The notes beneath the pieces are model-generated. The model had not been told where the DNA came from and did no database searches. It saw only the letters and a list, made by a program, of their open reading frames with translations. This document shows, in pieces, positions 53,236 to 61,867 of a stretch of DNA of 64,000 bases. Origin of the DNA: Actinomadura hibisca NBRC 15177 (GTDB lineage Bacteria > Actinomycetota > Actinomycetes > Streptosporangiales > Streptosporangiaceae); assembly GCF_001552635.1 (NCBI RefSeq), contig NZ_BCRO01000002.1:1-64000 (forward strand), given 5' to 3'. Position numbers and translations under genes: made by a program. How positions within the stretch are numbered: the stretch's first letter is position 1; every line of letters begins with the position of its first letter.

Positions 53236-53718
53236 TTGGGTACCAAGGGACTGGGGATCGACGGGCCCGCGCAGCACGACCGGCGCGCGCCCCACAAGGC
53301 GCGGCTCGCGGCCTGGGAACTGGCCGCGGAGACCCGCGCGGCCTCCCGGGCCCGCGACCTCACCTGCCGCGCCCTGCGCGAATGGCGGGTGCCCGACCCC
53401 GCCGACATCGACGACGTCGTCCTGATGGTGGACGAGCTCATCACCAACGCCATCCTGCACGGCACCGGCCCGGTCCGCCTCCGGCTGCGCCTGGACGGCG
53501 CCCTGCTCACCGGCGAGGTCGGCGACGGCAACCCCGCCGCGCCCGCGCCGCCCGGCCCCGGCCCGGCCCTGCTGGACTGGGCCGAGGACGGCCGCGGCCT
53601 GCTGCTGGTCGGCGCGCTGGCCACCGAGTTCGGCATCCGCCCCGAACCCGCCGGCAAGACCGTCTGGTTCTCCCGCCTGCTGGCCGGCATGAACGGCGGC
53701 CCCGTCCCGCCCGCCTGA
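53236..53718 (+). CDS. anti-sigma-type ATP-binding protein (HATPase_c_2)
   Basis: A 160-residue GHKL ATPase of the RsbW/SpoIIAB-like group common in actinomycetes. The N box is VDELITNAILHGTG, the G1 region is VGDGNPAAP and the G2 region RGLLLVGALATEFG. The start is a TTG eight bases after GAGGAG; no ATG or GTG in a good position is found nearby. These proteins phosphorylate or bind anti-anti-sigma factors or sigma factors; no partner gene is adjacent. Confidence 0.8.
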   Translation: MGTKGLGIDGPAQHDRRAPHKARLAAWELAAETRAASRARDLTCRALREWRVPDPADIDDVVLMVDELITNAILHGTGPVRLRLRLDGALLTGEVGDGNPAAPAPPGPGPALLDWAEDGRGLLLVGALATEFGIRPEPAGKTVWFSRLLAGMNGGPVPPA

Positions 53719-53788
53719 CCTCCGGCGGGCGGGACGGGCGCAAGGCGGGCAAGAACGGGCGAACACGGGCGGGCGGAAACGGGCGGGG

Positions 53789-56689
53789 TCAGGGGCCCGA
53801 CAGCTCGGCCGCCACCCCCGCGAAGTCGCCCGCCGACAACACCAGCGCCCCCGCGTCGCCGATCGCCTGCGTCGCCTCGGCGCGGCCCAGGTGCCGGGTG
53901 GCGGCCCGGTCCAGGTACGCCTCGATCAGCCGCGCGCCGGTCAGCCGGCCCCGGCCCCGCAGCCCGCCCAGGTCGCGGCGCACCGCCTCCCACGCGTCGG
54001 TGCCCAGCCGCAGCCGCCGCTCCTCGGCCAGCAGCCCCAGCAGGCCCGCCGCCAGGCGCGGGTCCGACAGGTCCGGCAGCCGCACCGCGCGCAGGTCGGC
54101 CACCAGCTCCGGCGACGCCGCCGACAGCTCCCCGACCCGGCCCGGCTCGCAGGTCCCCAGCAGCGCGGTGTCGCTGACGCCCTCCAGCCGCGCCCGGTAC
54201 AGCGCCGAGGCGTAGGCGCGGCCCTGGGCGTCGTCCAGCAGCAGCGAGTCCAGGCCCTCCAGCAGCAGCACGTGCCCGGCGTGCTCGTCCAGCGCCTCCC
54301 GCAACCCCTCCGGGCCGCGGGCGCGCAGGTCCTCGGCGTGCACGCCGTGCACCTGCCCGCTGGACACCTCCACCTCCGCCAGCGCCCGCGCCGCCATCCG
54401 CGCCAGCCGCCGCTGCCCGCTGGAGGGCGCGCCGATCAGCAGCAGCGCCGGGACCGACGCGCTGGACACCTCCTGGCCGCGCAGCCGCTTGGCCCACTTG
54501 CCGCGCCGCCGCACCTCGGTCACCACGCGCCCGATGTCGTCGGCGCCGCACAGGAACCGCACGCCGTACGCCTCGGCGATCTGCGGGGCCGGGCCGTCAC
54601 CGGCGACCGGCGGCACCGCGGGCGGCACCTGCGCCACCGGCGCGGGCGGCGGTGGCAGGTCCGGCTGCGCGATCGGCGGCGGGGCGGCGTGCGGATCGAG
54701 CTGGGTCCGCAACGGGTCGGGATCGAACTGCGTGGCGTCGGCCGCCCCGCCCTCCGCCGGCCCGCCGACCGGCGGGGGCACGGACGGTGACACGGGCTGG
54801 GGCGCAGCCGGGGAGACGGCCTGGGGCGCGGGCTCGTCGGCCGACGGCCACACCGGCGCGGTCGGCGCGGCGGGCGGCACCTCGCGCGGCGTCGGAGGCA
54901 CCGGCACGCCCGCGCCCGCCTGCGGAGGCGGCGCGGGTGGCGGCGGAGGCGGAGGGATGCGCGGCGGCTCCTGCGCCACCTCCTGCCCGGACGGCTGGCC
55001 CGGCGGCTGCCCGTGCGATGGCCCGTATGACTGCTCGTACGGCTGGACGGGCTGCGGGACGGGAGGCGCGACAGGGGCCGGAACAACAGGCGGGACGGGG
55101 GACTGGATCGCGGGCTCGGCCGGGTCCTGCACCGGCGGCGCGGCGGGCGGCTCTATCGGCGCCACCGCGGGCGGCGGCTCCGGCGGCTCCTCCCTCGACG
55201 GCGCGACCGGCCGGTCGGGCACCGGCGGCGCGCCCGGCGCGTCGGCGGCCCGCTCGGCCGCCAGGTGCGCCCGCGCCGCCTTGATGATGTCCCAGGCGCT
55301 CAGCTCGTCGGTGGAGGGCGGGGTGTGCAGCGCCGGGCTGGTCAGCTCCGCCGCGATCGCCTGCGGCACCGCGAACCCGGTCGCCGGCGGCGGCACCTGC
55401 GCCAGCCGGCACCAGGTCAGCCCCAGGGTGTAGGTGGTGGCCAGCAGCGCCGACAGCAGGTCGGCGTCGGTGCCGCGCAGCGGCTCGGGCAGCCGCCCGT
55501 CGCGCGGCCACAACACCCGCAGCGGGTGCGCCGGGTCGGTCAGCACGGCCTGGAGCGCGCGGGCGCTGTCGGCGTCCAGCCACGGCTGCAACGCCGGTAG
55601 CACGCCCGGCGCGGCCTGGAGGTCGGCCGCCAGCACGGCCAGCCCCGCGTGCCGCGCCCGGTCGTGGGCGCGGCCCCCGGTCACTGCCAGCGGCCCGGTC
55701 AGCCGCGCCACGATCTCCTGGAGGTCGTACAGGGCCAGCCGCAGGTACTCCCCGGGCGAGGTGTCGCGCACCATCGGGGTGGCGAACTCGGCCGGGCAGC
55801 GCCGCCGCCACTCCTGGAGCACCGCCGCCGGGCCGTACCGGACCGTCGCCAGGTCCTGGTGCACGCTGCGCAGCGAGGCCGCCGTCACCGCCGCCAGCGC
55901 GTCGGCGCCCGGCCGGAACCGCCGGTCCCCCTGCAACCCGGCCGCCACCTCGTACATCACCCGCGCGATGTGCGCCGCGCCGCCGCCGTCCCCGGCCCCC
56001 AGCCGGTTGACGTAGTACCCGGCCAGCGTCCCGAAGTCCGGCGGCATCATCCAGTGCAGCCGCTCGGCGGGCGTGGTCAGGAACGGCACGAACGACTCGA
56101 TCAGCGGGTGGTCGGTCAGCGCCACCGGCGAGCCCGCGCACCACAACAACGCGCCCCAGGCGGCCGCGACGGTGGAGGGGGTGCCGGGCTGGAACATCGG
56201 GTCCTGCTGGGCGAACTGCGCCGGGTGCACCGCCAGCGCGGTGGTGATGGCCTGCGAGACCCGCGCCACCACCCCGGTGTCGGGCAGCGGGCCGAGGAAG
56301 CCCAGCGGCGCCATCCGCCCGGCCGTCAGGTCCGGGCCGGTGGGGAACAGCTGCGGCGGCACCGGCGGGGTCGCCGCGCCCGGCGGGGCGGGCACCGCCA
56401 CCCGGCGCTCGCCCGGGTCCGCAGGCGGCGGGCACGGGTGCCAGGCCCCGTCCAGGCCGCACCGGTACCAGCGGCCCCACGCCCCGTACAGCCACCACTC
56501 GCCCGCGCCCCACAACATGCGCGTGGCGATCTGCTCGGCGCGCTGCTGCGGCGGCGCGCCGCGCCACCAGGGCGAGGCGACCAGCTCCCGGATGTTGCCC
56601 TCGACCGCGGTGAACAGATCGCCCCCGGCCGTGCCGCCCGTACCGCCCGTGCCCGTGCCGGGTCCCGCCCCGGCCCCCTGCCAGTTCAC
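53789..56689 (-). CDS. large cytoplasmic protein with Pro-rich linker and degenerate AAA+ domain
   Basis: 966 residues, GTG start. Residues 25-470 are a helical, Trp-rich domain (NIRELVASPWWRGAPPQQRA; MLWGAGEWWLYGAWGRWYRC; WHPCPPPADP) that I have no name for. Residues about 480-695 are a Pro/Ala/Gln linker. Residues 710-966 look like a CbxX/CfxQ-type AAA+ module: YGVRFLCGADDIGRVV, GAPSSGQRRLAR near 752 in place of Walker A, VLLLEGLDSLLLD near 806 in place of Walker B. The Walker Lys is Gln and the acidic pair is altered, so ATP hydrolysis is doubtful. No membrane segment. Neighbours do not reveal its role. Confidence 0.7.
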   Translation of the reverse strand: MNWQGAGAGPGTGTGGTGGTAGGDLFTAVEGNIRELVASPWWRGAPPQQRAEQIATRMLWGAGEWWLYGAWGRWYRCGLDGAWHPCPPPADPGERRVAVPAPPGAATPPVPPQLFPTGPDLTAGRMAPLGFLGPLPDTGVVARVSQAITTALAVHPAQFAQQDPMFQPGTPSTVAAAWGALLWCAGSPVALTDHPLIESFVPFLTTPAERLHWMMPPDFGTLAGYYVNRLGAGDGGGAAHIARVMYEVAAGLQGDRRFRPGADALAAVTAASLRSVHQDLATVRYGPAAVLQEWRRRCPAEFATPMVRDTSPGEYLRLALYDLQEIVARLTGPLAVTGGRAHDRARHAGLAVLAADLQAAPGVLPALQPWLDADSARALQAVLTDPAHPLRVLWPRDGRLPEPLRGTDADLLSALLATTYTLGLTWCRLAQVPPPATGFAVPQAIAAELTSPALHTPPSTDELSAWDIIKAARAHLAAERAADAPGAPPVPDRPVAPSREEPPEPPPAVAPIEPPAAPPVQDPAEPAIQSPVPPVVPAPVAPPVPQPVQPYEQSYGPSHGQPPGQPSGQEVAQEPPRIPPPPPPPAPPPQAGAGVPVPPTPREVPPAAPTAPVWPSADEPAPQAVSPAAPQPVSPSVPPPVGGPAEGGAADATQFDPDPLRTQLDPHAAPPPIAQPDLPPPPAPVAQVPPAVPPVAGDGPAPQIAEAYGVRFLCGADDIGRVVTEVRRRGKWAKRLRGQEVSSASVPALLLIGAPSSGQRRLARMAARALAEVEVSSGQVHGVHAEDLRARGPEGLREALDEHAGHVLLLEGLDSLLLDDAQGRAYASALYRARLEGVSDTALLGTCEPGRVGELSAASPELVADLRAVRLPDLSDPRLAAGLLGLLAEERRLRLGTDAWEAVRRDLGGLRGRGRLTGARLIEAYLDRAATRHLGRAEATQAIGDAGALVLSAGDFAGVAAELSGP

Positions 56690-56810
56690 CCCGCGAATAG
56701 TAGTGGCACGGGCGGTCCGGGCGGCTCCGGGCGGCGATGCCGGGACCGTCCCCGATCACCGGTGAACGCCCGGATCGGGCGGTCCGCGCCATCGACGTGT
56801 AAGGAGTGTT

Positions 56811-56828
56811 ATGCGACGATGCTCCTGA
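56811..56828 (+). other. five-codon upstream ORF (MRRCS) before the EamA transporter
   Basis: ATG-CGA-CGA-TGC-TCC-TGA with AAGGAG ideally placed four bases upstream, ending 27 bases before the eamA-like start codon. The strong ribosome site makes translation likely, so it could regulate the gene behind it. Confidence 0.45.
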
Positions 56829-56855
56829 ACATCGGCGGCGGAGCGGGGGACACGG

Positions 56856-57821
56856 ATGGACGGCGCGGCGCGCACCCGGGCCTGGGGCCTGGGGTTCGCG
56901 GTGGTTTCCTCGATCTGCTTCGGCGCGTCGGGACCGTTCGGCAAGGCCCTGATCCACGCCGGGCTGACCCCGTTGCAGGCGGTGTGGCTGCGCATCGCCG
57001 GGGCCGCGCTGGTGCTGGTCCCGCTGGTGCTGCTGCTGCGCGGCCGCGCCGCGGCGCGCACCACGGCCCGGCACTTCCCGGTGCTGGCCGCCTACGGCCT
57101 CACCGGCGTCGCCGGATGCCAGGCGCTGTACTTCGTGGCCGCCTCCCGGCTGCCGGTCGGCATCGCGATCCTGCTGGAGTTCACCGGCCCCATCCTGGTA
57201 CTGGCCTGGCTGCGGCTGGTGCGCCGCGCCCCGGTGCACCGCACCGCCGTGCTCGGCGTGCTGGTCGCGATGGCCGGGCTGGCGCTGGTGGTGCAGGTCT
57301 GGAACGGCCTGGCGCTGGACGCGCTCGGCCTCGCCGCCGGGCTCGGCGCGGCCGCCTGCCAGGCCGCCTACTTCCTGCTGGTCGACCGCGTCGCCGGCGA
57401 GGTGGACCCGCTGGTGCTCACCGCCGCCGGCTCGCTGGTCGCGGCCGTCACGCTGACGGCCCTGGCCGCGCCCTGGGCGCTGCCGTGGCAGGTGCTGCCC
57501 GCCGCCGTCCCGGTCGGCGGCGGCACCGCGCCCGGCTGGCTGCTGGCCGCCTGGATCATCCTGGTCAGCACCGTGCTCGCCTACCTCACCGGCGTCGCCG
57601 CCGTGCACCGGCTGTCGGCCCAGGTCGCCGGGGCCATCTGCTACACCGAGGCGGTCGCGGCCACCCTGCTGGCGTGGGCGGCGCTCGGCGAGCGCCTCAC
57701 CCCCGTCCAGCTCACCGGCGGCGCGATCGTGCTGGCCGGGGCGTTCATCGCCCAGCGCGCCGTCGTCGAGCGCGTCCCCGTGCCCGTCCCCGAGGTGCCC
57801 GCCGCCGCCCTCACCCGCTGA
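56856..57821 (+). CDS. EamA/DMT-superfamily metabolite exporter
   Basis: A 321-residue membrane protein with ten helices in two EamA repeats. The first starts GFAVVSSICFGASGPFGKALI, with RLPVGIAILLEFTGPILVLAW in helix 4; the second has AACQAAYFLLVDRVAGEVD and ICYTEAVAATLLAWAALGERL (motif E-rich loop). Members export amino acids or cysteine precursors (EamA/YdeD, RhtA). The ATG follows GGAGCGGGGG. A short translated ORF precedes it. Confidence 0.88.
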   Translation: MDGAARTRAWGLGFAVVSSICFGASGPFGKALIHAGLTPLQAVWLRIAGAALVLVPLVLLLRGRAAARTTARHFPVLAAYGLTGVAGCQALYFVAASRLPVGIAILLEFTGPILVLAWLRLVRRAPVHRTAVLGVLVAMAGLALVVQVWNGLALDALGLAAGLGAAACQAAYFLLVDRVAGEVDPLVLTAAGSLVAAVTLTALAAPWALPWQVLPAAVPVGGGTAPGWLLAAWIILVSTVLAYLTGVAAVHRLSAQVAGAICYTEAVAATLLAWAALGERLTPVQLTGGAIVLAGAFIAQRAVVERVPVPVPEVPAAALTR

Positions 57822-57848
57822 CCCGCCCCCGCGCTGGCCGCAGGCCCG

Positions 57849-58598
57849 TCAGGCGTTCTCGCGGCGGAACCGCCGCACGCCCAGCGTCACCGACACCACC
57901 AGCAGCACCAGCGCCACCGCCGCCCCCTGGCCGACCGCCGCCGTGGCGTAGTGGCCCTGGAACGCCTCCCGCGTCGCGTCCACCAGGTACCGGAACGGCG
58001 TGAACCGCGACAGCACGTCCAGCCAGCCCGGCGCCATGCTCATCGGCAGCAGGATGCCGCCCAGCAACATCAGCGGCAGCGTCACCGTCGACAGCAGCGG
58101 CGCGAACGCGTCCTCGGTGCGGGTCATCATCGCCAGCACGTATGACAACGAGGCGATGCTCACCGCCAGCGTCACCACGAACGCCAGCCCCACCACCACG
58201 CCGCCGACCGGCGCGCGCAACCCCAGCGCCACCCCCGCCGCCACCAGCAGCAGCGCCTGCGCCGCCAGCACCACGGTGTCGCGCAGCACCCGGCCCAGCA
58301 GCAGCGCCACCCGGCTGACCGGGGTGACCCGCAGCCGCTCCACCACCCCCGACCGCAGGTCGGCGATCAGGCCGAAGCCCGCGAAGCCCGCGCCGAACAG
58401 CACCAACTGGATCAGGATGCCCGGCACGAACACCTGCCAGGAGCCGCCCCCGCCGAACACGTCCTTCAGCAGCGGCCCGAACAGCAGCAGGTACAGCAGC
58501 GGTTGCAGCGCCCCGAACACCAGCGCCACCTTGTTGCGCAGCGTGGGCCGCAGGTGCCGCATGAAGATCAGGTAGGTGTCGCGCACGATCTGGCTCAT
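57849..58598 (-). CDS. ABC-2 type exporter permease, DrrB family
   Basis: A 249-residue inner-membrane protein with six helices (VALVFGALQPLLYLLLFGPLL; GGILLPMSMAPGWLDVLSRF). The conserved ABC-2 segment ERLRVTPVSRVALLLGRVLRDT is present. ATG 58598 lies 26 bases after the ATPase gene's stop, so the two form an exporter. A divergent TetR regulator suggests control by the exported drug. Confidence 0.9.
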   Translation of the reverse strand: MSQIVRDTYLIFMRHLRPTLRNKVALVFGALQPLLYLLLFGPLLKDVFGGGGSWQVFVPGILIQLVLFGAGFAGFGLIADLRSGVVERLRVTPVSRVALLLGRVLRDTVVLAAQALLLVAAGVALGLRAPVGGVVVGLAFVVTLAVSIASLSYVLAMMTRTEDAFAPLLSTVTLPLMLLGGILLPMSMAPGWLDVLSRFTPFRYLVDATREAFQGHYATAAVGQGAAVALVLLVVSVTLGVRRFRRENA

Positions 58599-58624
58599 GA
58601 CGGAGTCCTTTTCAGAGAGGGAAG

Positions 58625-59566
58625 TCAGGCGGCTTCGCGCAGGGAGCGGCCGGTGACGGTGAGGAAGACGTCGTCCAGGGTGGGCCGCGCCAGGCGCAGC
58701 GAGGTCAGCTCCACCCCGGCCGCGTCCAGCGCGCGCACCAGGCCCATCAGCTCCCGGTCGCCGTTGTCGACGGTGAGCCGCACCGTGCCGCCGTCGGCCG
58801 TCGCCTCGCGCACCGCCGGGTGCGCCTCCAGCGCCGCGCGCGCCCGCTCGGCGCCCGCGCCCAGCTCCAGCGTCACCACGTCGCCGGAGACGCGGCGCTT
58901 GAGCTCGTCGGGGGTGCCCTCGGCGACGATCCGGCCCCGGTCGATGATCAGGAGGCGGTCGCACAGCGCGTCGGCCTCGTCCAGGTAGTGCGTGGTCAGG
59001 AACACCGTGGTGCCGTCCTCGTCGCGCAGCCGCCGGATGTGCTCCCACAGGTTGCCGCGGCTCTGCGGGTCCAGGCCGGTGGTCGGCTCGTCCAGGAACA
59101 CCAGCGGCGGCCGGTGCACCAGCCCCAGCGCGATGTCCAGCCGCCGCCGCTGCCCGCCCGACAGCGCCGCCGACGGGCGCGCGGCCAGCCCGTCCAGCTC
59201 CAGCCGCGCGCACAACTTCGCGATCCGCTCGGCGCGGCCGGGCACCCCGTACAGGCGCGCCTGCAACTCCAGCTCCTCGCCCACCGGGGTCGCCGGGTCG
59301 GTGCCGCCGGTCTGGGCGACGTAGCCGATGCGCCGCCGCACCCCGGCCGGGTCGGCGCGCAGGTCGTGCCCGGCGACCGTCGCGGTCCCGGCGGTGGGGG
59401 CCAGCAGCGTGGTCAGCATGCGCAGCGTGGTGGTCTTCCCTGCGCCGTTGGGGCCGAGGAATCCGACGATCTCGCCGGGCGCCACGTCGAGGTCGACGCC
59501 GCGGACCGCCGCGACCTCGCCGTGCTTGGTGGGGAAGGTGCGGGCCAGCCCGCGTGCCTGGATCAC
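58625..59566 (-). CDS. ABC exporter ATPase, DrrA family
   Basis: 313 residues. Walker A GPNGAGKTT, signature LSGGQRRRLDIALGL, Walker B VFLDEPTTGLDP and LTTHYLDEAD are all intact, with the DrrA C-terminal domain. The GTG start at 59566 follows GGAGG at six bases. Upstream lies a 99-base divergent promoter region with inverted and direct repeats and the TetR gene. Together with the permease it should export a hydrophobic compound or antibiotic. Confidence 0.92.
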   Translation of the reverse strand: MIQARGLARTFPTKHGEVAAVRGVDLDVAPGEIVGFLGPNGAGKTTTLRMLTTLLAPTAGTATVAGHDLRADPAGVRRRIGYVAQTGGTDPATPVGEELELQARLYGVPGRAERIAKLCARLELDGLAARPSAALSGGQRRRLDIALGLVHRPPLVFLDEPTTGLDPQSRGNLWEHIRRLRDEDGTTVFLTTHYLDEADALCDRLLIIDRGRIVAEGTPDELKRRVSGDVVTLELGAGAERARAALEAHPAVREATADGGTVRLTVDNGDRELMGLVRALDAAGVELTSLRLARPTLDDVFLTVTGRSLREAA

Positions 59567-59610
59567 TGGAGACCTCCATCGGGGGGAACGAGACCTCGCT
59601 AGGGTAACCA

Positions 59611-59659
59611 CAATTTTTAAGTCACTCCAAGTTTTAAGTGACCCCAGGCCAGTTAGAAT
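59611..59659. promoter_or_regulatory. divergent operator/promoter region of the drug exporter and its TetR
   Basis: Inverted repeat GTCACT-N10-AGTGAC (59621-59626 and 59637-59642) overlaps direct repeats of TTTAAGT-C/G-AC. TAGAAT (59654-59659) is a -10 candidate for the TetR gene and ends six bases before its ATG, with no Shine-Dalgarno between, which implies a leaderless transcript. Confidence 0.6.
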
Positions 59660-59665
59660 TCCGGC

Positions 59666-60490
59666 ATGGCCGAACCCCGCGACGCCGAGCCCGGACTGCG
59701 CGAGCGCAAGAAGCGCGAGACCCGCGCCCGCATCTCCGACATCGCCACCGGCCTGTTCCTGATGCGCGGCTTCGACAACGTCACCGTCGCCGACGTCGCC
59801 CGCGCCGCCGACGTCTCGGTGAACACCGTCTTCAACTACTTCAGGACGAAGGAGGACCTGTTCTTCGACCGGCAGGCCGACATCGTCGAGCAGGTCACCG
59901 GGGAGTTCCGCGACCGCCGCCCCGGCGAGTCGGCCGTCGCGCTGTTCCGCCGCCGCTTCCTGGAGGGCCTGACCGAGGGCGCCTACCAGACCGGCTTCCA
60001 CGAGGGCGCCGAGACCTGGGCCCGCACCGTCCAGGACAGCCCCGCCCTGACGGCCCGCCAGCGCGAGATCGCCCAGCAGGCCAAGGACCACCTCGCCGAG
60101 GTGCTGGCCGAGGAGACCGGCGCCGGACCCGACGACGTCGCCCCCCGCGTCGCCGCCTCCATGATCATGACCGTGCAGGGGCACCTGGTGAACGAGGTCC
60201 TGCGCCGCAAGATGGCGGGGGAGACCCTCCAGGAGATGCGCGCCGACGTCGAGCACGCCGCACAGCGCGCCTTCGACCTGATCGAGCAGGGCCTCGGCGA
60301 CTACGCCGCCAAACCCGCCGCCCGGCCCGCCCGGCCCGACACGCCGGGCGAGGCCACCTCCGGCCCCGCCCCGGCCCAGGCCGCCCGCGCCGCCACCGGC
60401 CCGGCGGAGGTCACCGGCCTCCCGGCCGCCGGAAAGACCCCGCCCGGCGGCGGCGACGAGCGCCCCGAAGGCCCGCCGACCGGAAAATGA
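59666..60490 (+). CDS. TetR family regulator of the divergent ABC exporter
   Basis: A 274-residue repressor. The helix-turn-helix spans about 14-60 (ARISDIATGLFLMRGFDNVT then ARAADVSVNTVFNYFRTKED). The ligand domain extends to about residue 215 and is followed by 60 residues of Pro/Ala/Gly-rich tail, unusual for the family. The protein presumably binds the repeats between the two genes and releases them when the exported compound is present. Confidence 0.9.
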   Translation: MAEPRDAEPGLRERKKRETRARISDIATGLFLMRGFDNVTVADVARAADVSVNTVFNYFRTKEDLFFDRQADIVEQVTGEFRDRRPGESAVALFRRRFLEGLTEGAYQTGFHEGAETWARTVQDSPALTARQREIAQQAKDHLAEVLAEETGAGPDDVAPRVAASMIMTVQGHLVNEVLRRKMAGETLQEMRADVEHAAQRAFDLIEQGLGDYAAKPAARPARPDTPGEATSGPAPAQAARAATGPAEVTGLPAAGKTPPGGGDERPEGPPTGK

Positions 60491-60541
60491 GTGTCGGGGC
60501 ACTCCCGGTGATTCCTAAACTCCATGTTCGCGGAGGCGAAT

Positions 60542-61867
60542 ATGGACACCCCCCTTCTCCTGGCCCACTTCGAGACCCACGACGAACCCGTCAGCCTGCC
60601 CCGGGGCGGCACCCTGTGCTGGGACGACGCGGACTTCCACCGCGCCGCCCACACCGACGACCCCGAGGGCTACGCCCTGCTGGCGCTCACCCCCGGCGTC
60701 CGCCCCTGGCAGCGCGCCCGCGTCCTGCTCCAGGTGCTGGCCGCCTCCCAGGCCGGGCTGGACGACGCCACCCGCGCCACCCTGGCCAGCCTCACCCGCG
60801 TGCTGGCCCTGGCCCTGCCGCCCGCCCACGTCATCACCGTGCTGCTGGCGCTGCGCCGCCTGCGCGCCAACCACAAGCACACCACCCGCGCCATCCTGCG
60901 GTTCGTGCTGGAACACCCCGACGCCGACGCCCTCATCGCCGCCCGCCGCCCCGCCCTGGTCGACTGCTTCGAGCACGCCCTCGGCAAGGCCACCGCACGC
61001 GGCTGCGCCCGCCGCGTCGGCGAGGGCGACACCGGCTCGGACTACCTGCAACGCCGCCTGCTGCGCTTCCTGGCCGCCCCCGAACACGCCCTGCCGCGCG
61101 TGCGCGCGCTGTACGCCGCCGGGCACCCCGGCGCCACCGCACCGCCCCGGGCCGCCCTCACCGTCGACCTGCTGCGCGAGCGGCCCGCCACCGTCACCGC
61201 CACCAACCGCGGCGACATCGCCGCCACCCTGGTCCACCTGTACCGCGGCGGCCCCGCCGGAGACCTGAACACCGCGCTCGACCGCCACCTCGGCGACGCC
61301 GTCGGCCACCTGCCGCCCTTCCCCGGCACGGTCGCGCTCGTGCTGGACGCCTCGGCGTCCATGCGCGGCTACGGCGACCGCGAATGGGCCGTGCTGTCGC
61401 AGGCCGCCGCGCTGCGCCTGGTGCTCGCCGAACTGTGCGAGCGGCTGGAGGTCGTGGAGGTCGGCGGCGACGAGCGCACCCCGCGCGGCGCCACCGACCT
61501 GGCCACCGGCGTGCTCGACGCCCTCGCCACCGACCCCGACCTGGTCGCGGTCGTCTCCGACGGCTACGAGAACCTGTTCCCCGGCGACCTCGCCCGCGTG
61601 ACCGCCTCCCTGCCGCGCGCCGGCATCACCACCCCCGTGGTGTTCTGCCACGCCCTGTTCACCGGCAGCGACGACCTCACGCTGCGCCGCCCCGCGCCCG
61701 CCCTGCCCGAACGCGGCTTCTGGCACCAGGACGACTTCGCCGAACTGCTGCCGTGGATGTTCGGGCACTGCGCCGCCGGAGAGCCCTGGCTGCGCGCCGC
61801 CCTGCACACCCGCCTGGCCGCCCTCGACCGGCAGGCCGCCCGGATCCAGACCAGGAGCGCCGCATGA
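60542..61867 (+). CDS. vWA-domain protein, TROVE/Ro60-like layout
   Basis: A 441-residue protein, ATG 60542 behind GGAGG at five bases. Residues 30-255 are helical-repeat sequence (RVLLQVLAASQAGLDDATRA; TRAILRFVLEHPDADAL). The von Willebrand A domain starts near 262: VALVLDASASM gives the MIDAS D-x-S-x-S at 269-273, the Thr is in RGATDLATG near 318, and the last Asp is Asp340 in VSDGYEN. An intact MIDAS suggests metal-dependent protein binding. Helical repeats followed by vWA is the layout of Ro60/TROVE proteins, but sequence similarity is weak and no RNA-binding motif is certain. It overlaps the next gene by four bases. Confidence 0.65.
   Translation: MDTPLLLAHFETHDEPVSLPRGGTLCWDDADFHRAAHTDDPEGYALLALTPGVRPWQRARVLLQVLAASQAGLDDATRATLASLTRVLALALPPAHVITVLLALRRLRANHKHTTRAILRFVLEHPDADALIAARRPALVDCFEHALGKATARGCARRVGEGDTGSDYLQRRLLRFLAAPEHALPRVRALYAAGHPGATAPPRAALTVDLLRERPATVTATNRGDIAATLVHLYRGGPAGDLNTALDRHLGDAVGHLPPFPGTVALVLDASASMRGYGDREWAVLSQAAALRLVLAELCERLEVVEVGGDERTPRGATDLATGVLDALATDPDLVAVVSDGYENLFPGDLARVTASLPRAGITTPVVFCHALFTGSDDLTLRRPAPALPERGFWHQDDFAELLPWMFGHCAAGEPWLRAALHTRLAALDRQAARIQTRSAA

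Noticed and set aside
61570..61585. Further GAAC-N2-GTTC site inside the vWA gene (and one near 32620 in nei2)
   Set aside because: Lie in coding sequence as Asn/Leu/Phe codons with no promoter nearby; judged chance matches.
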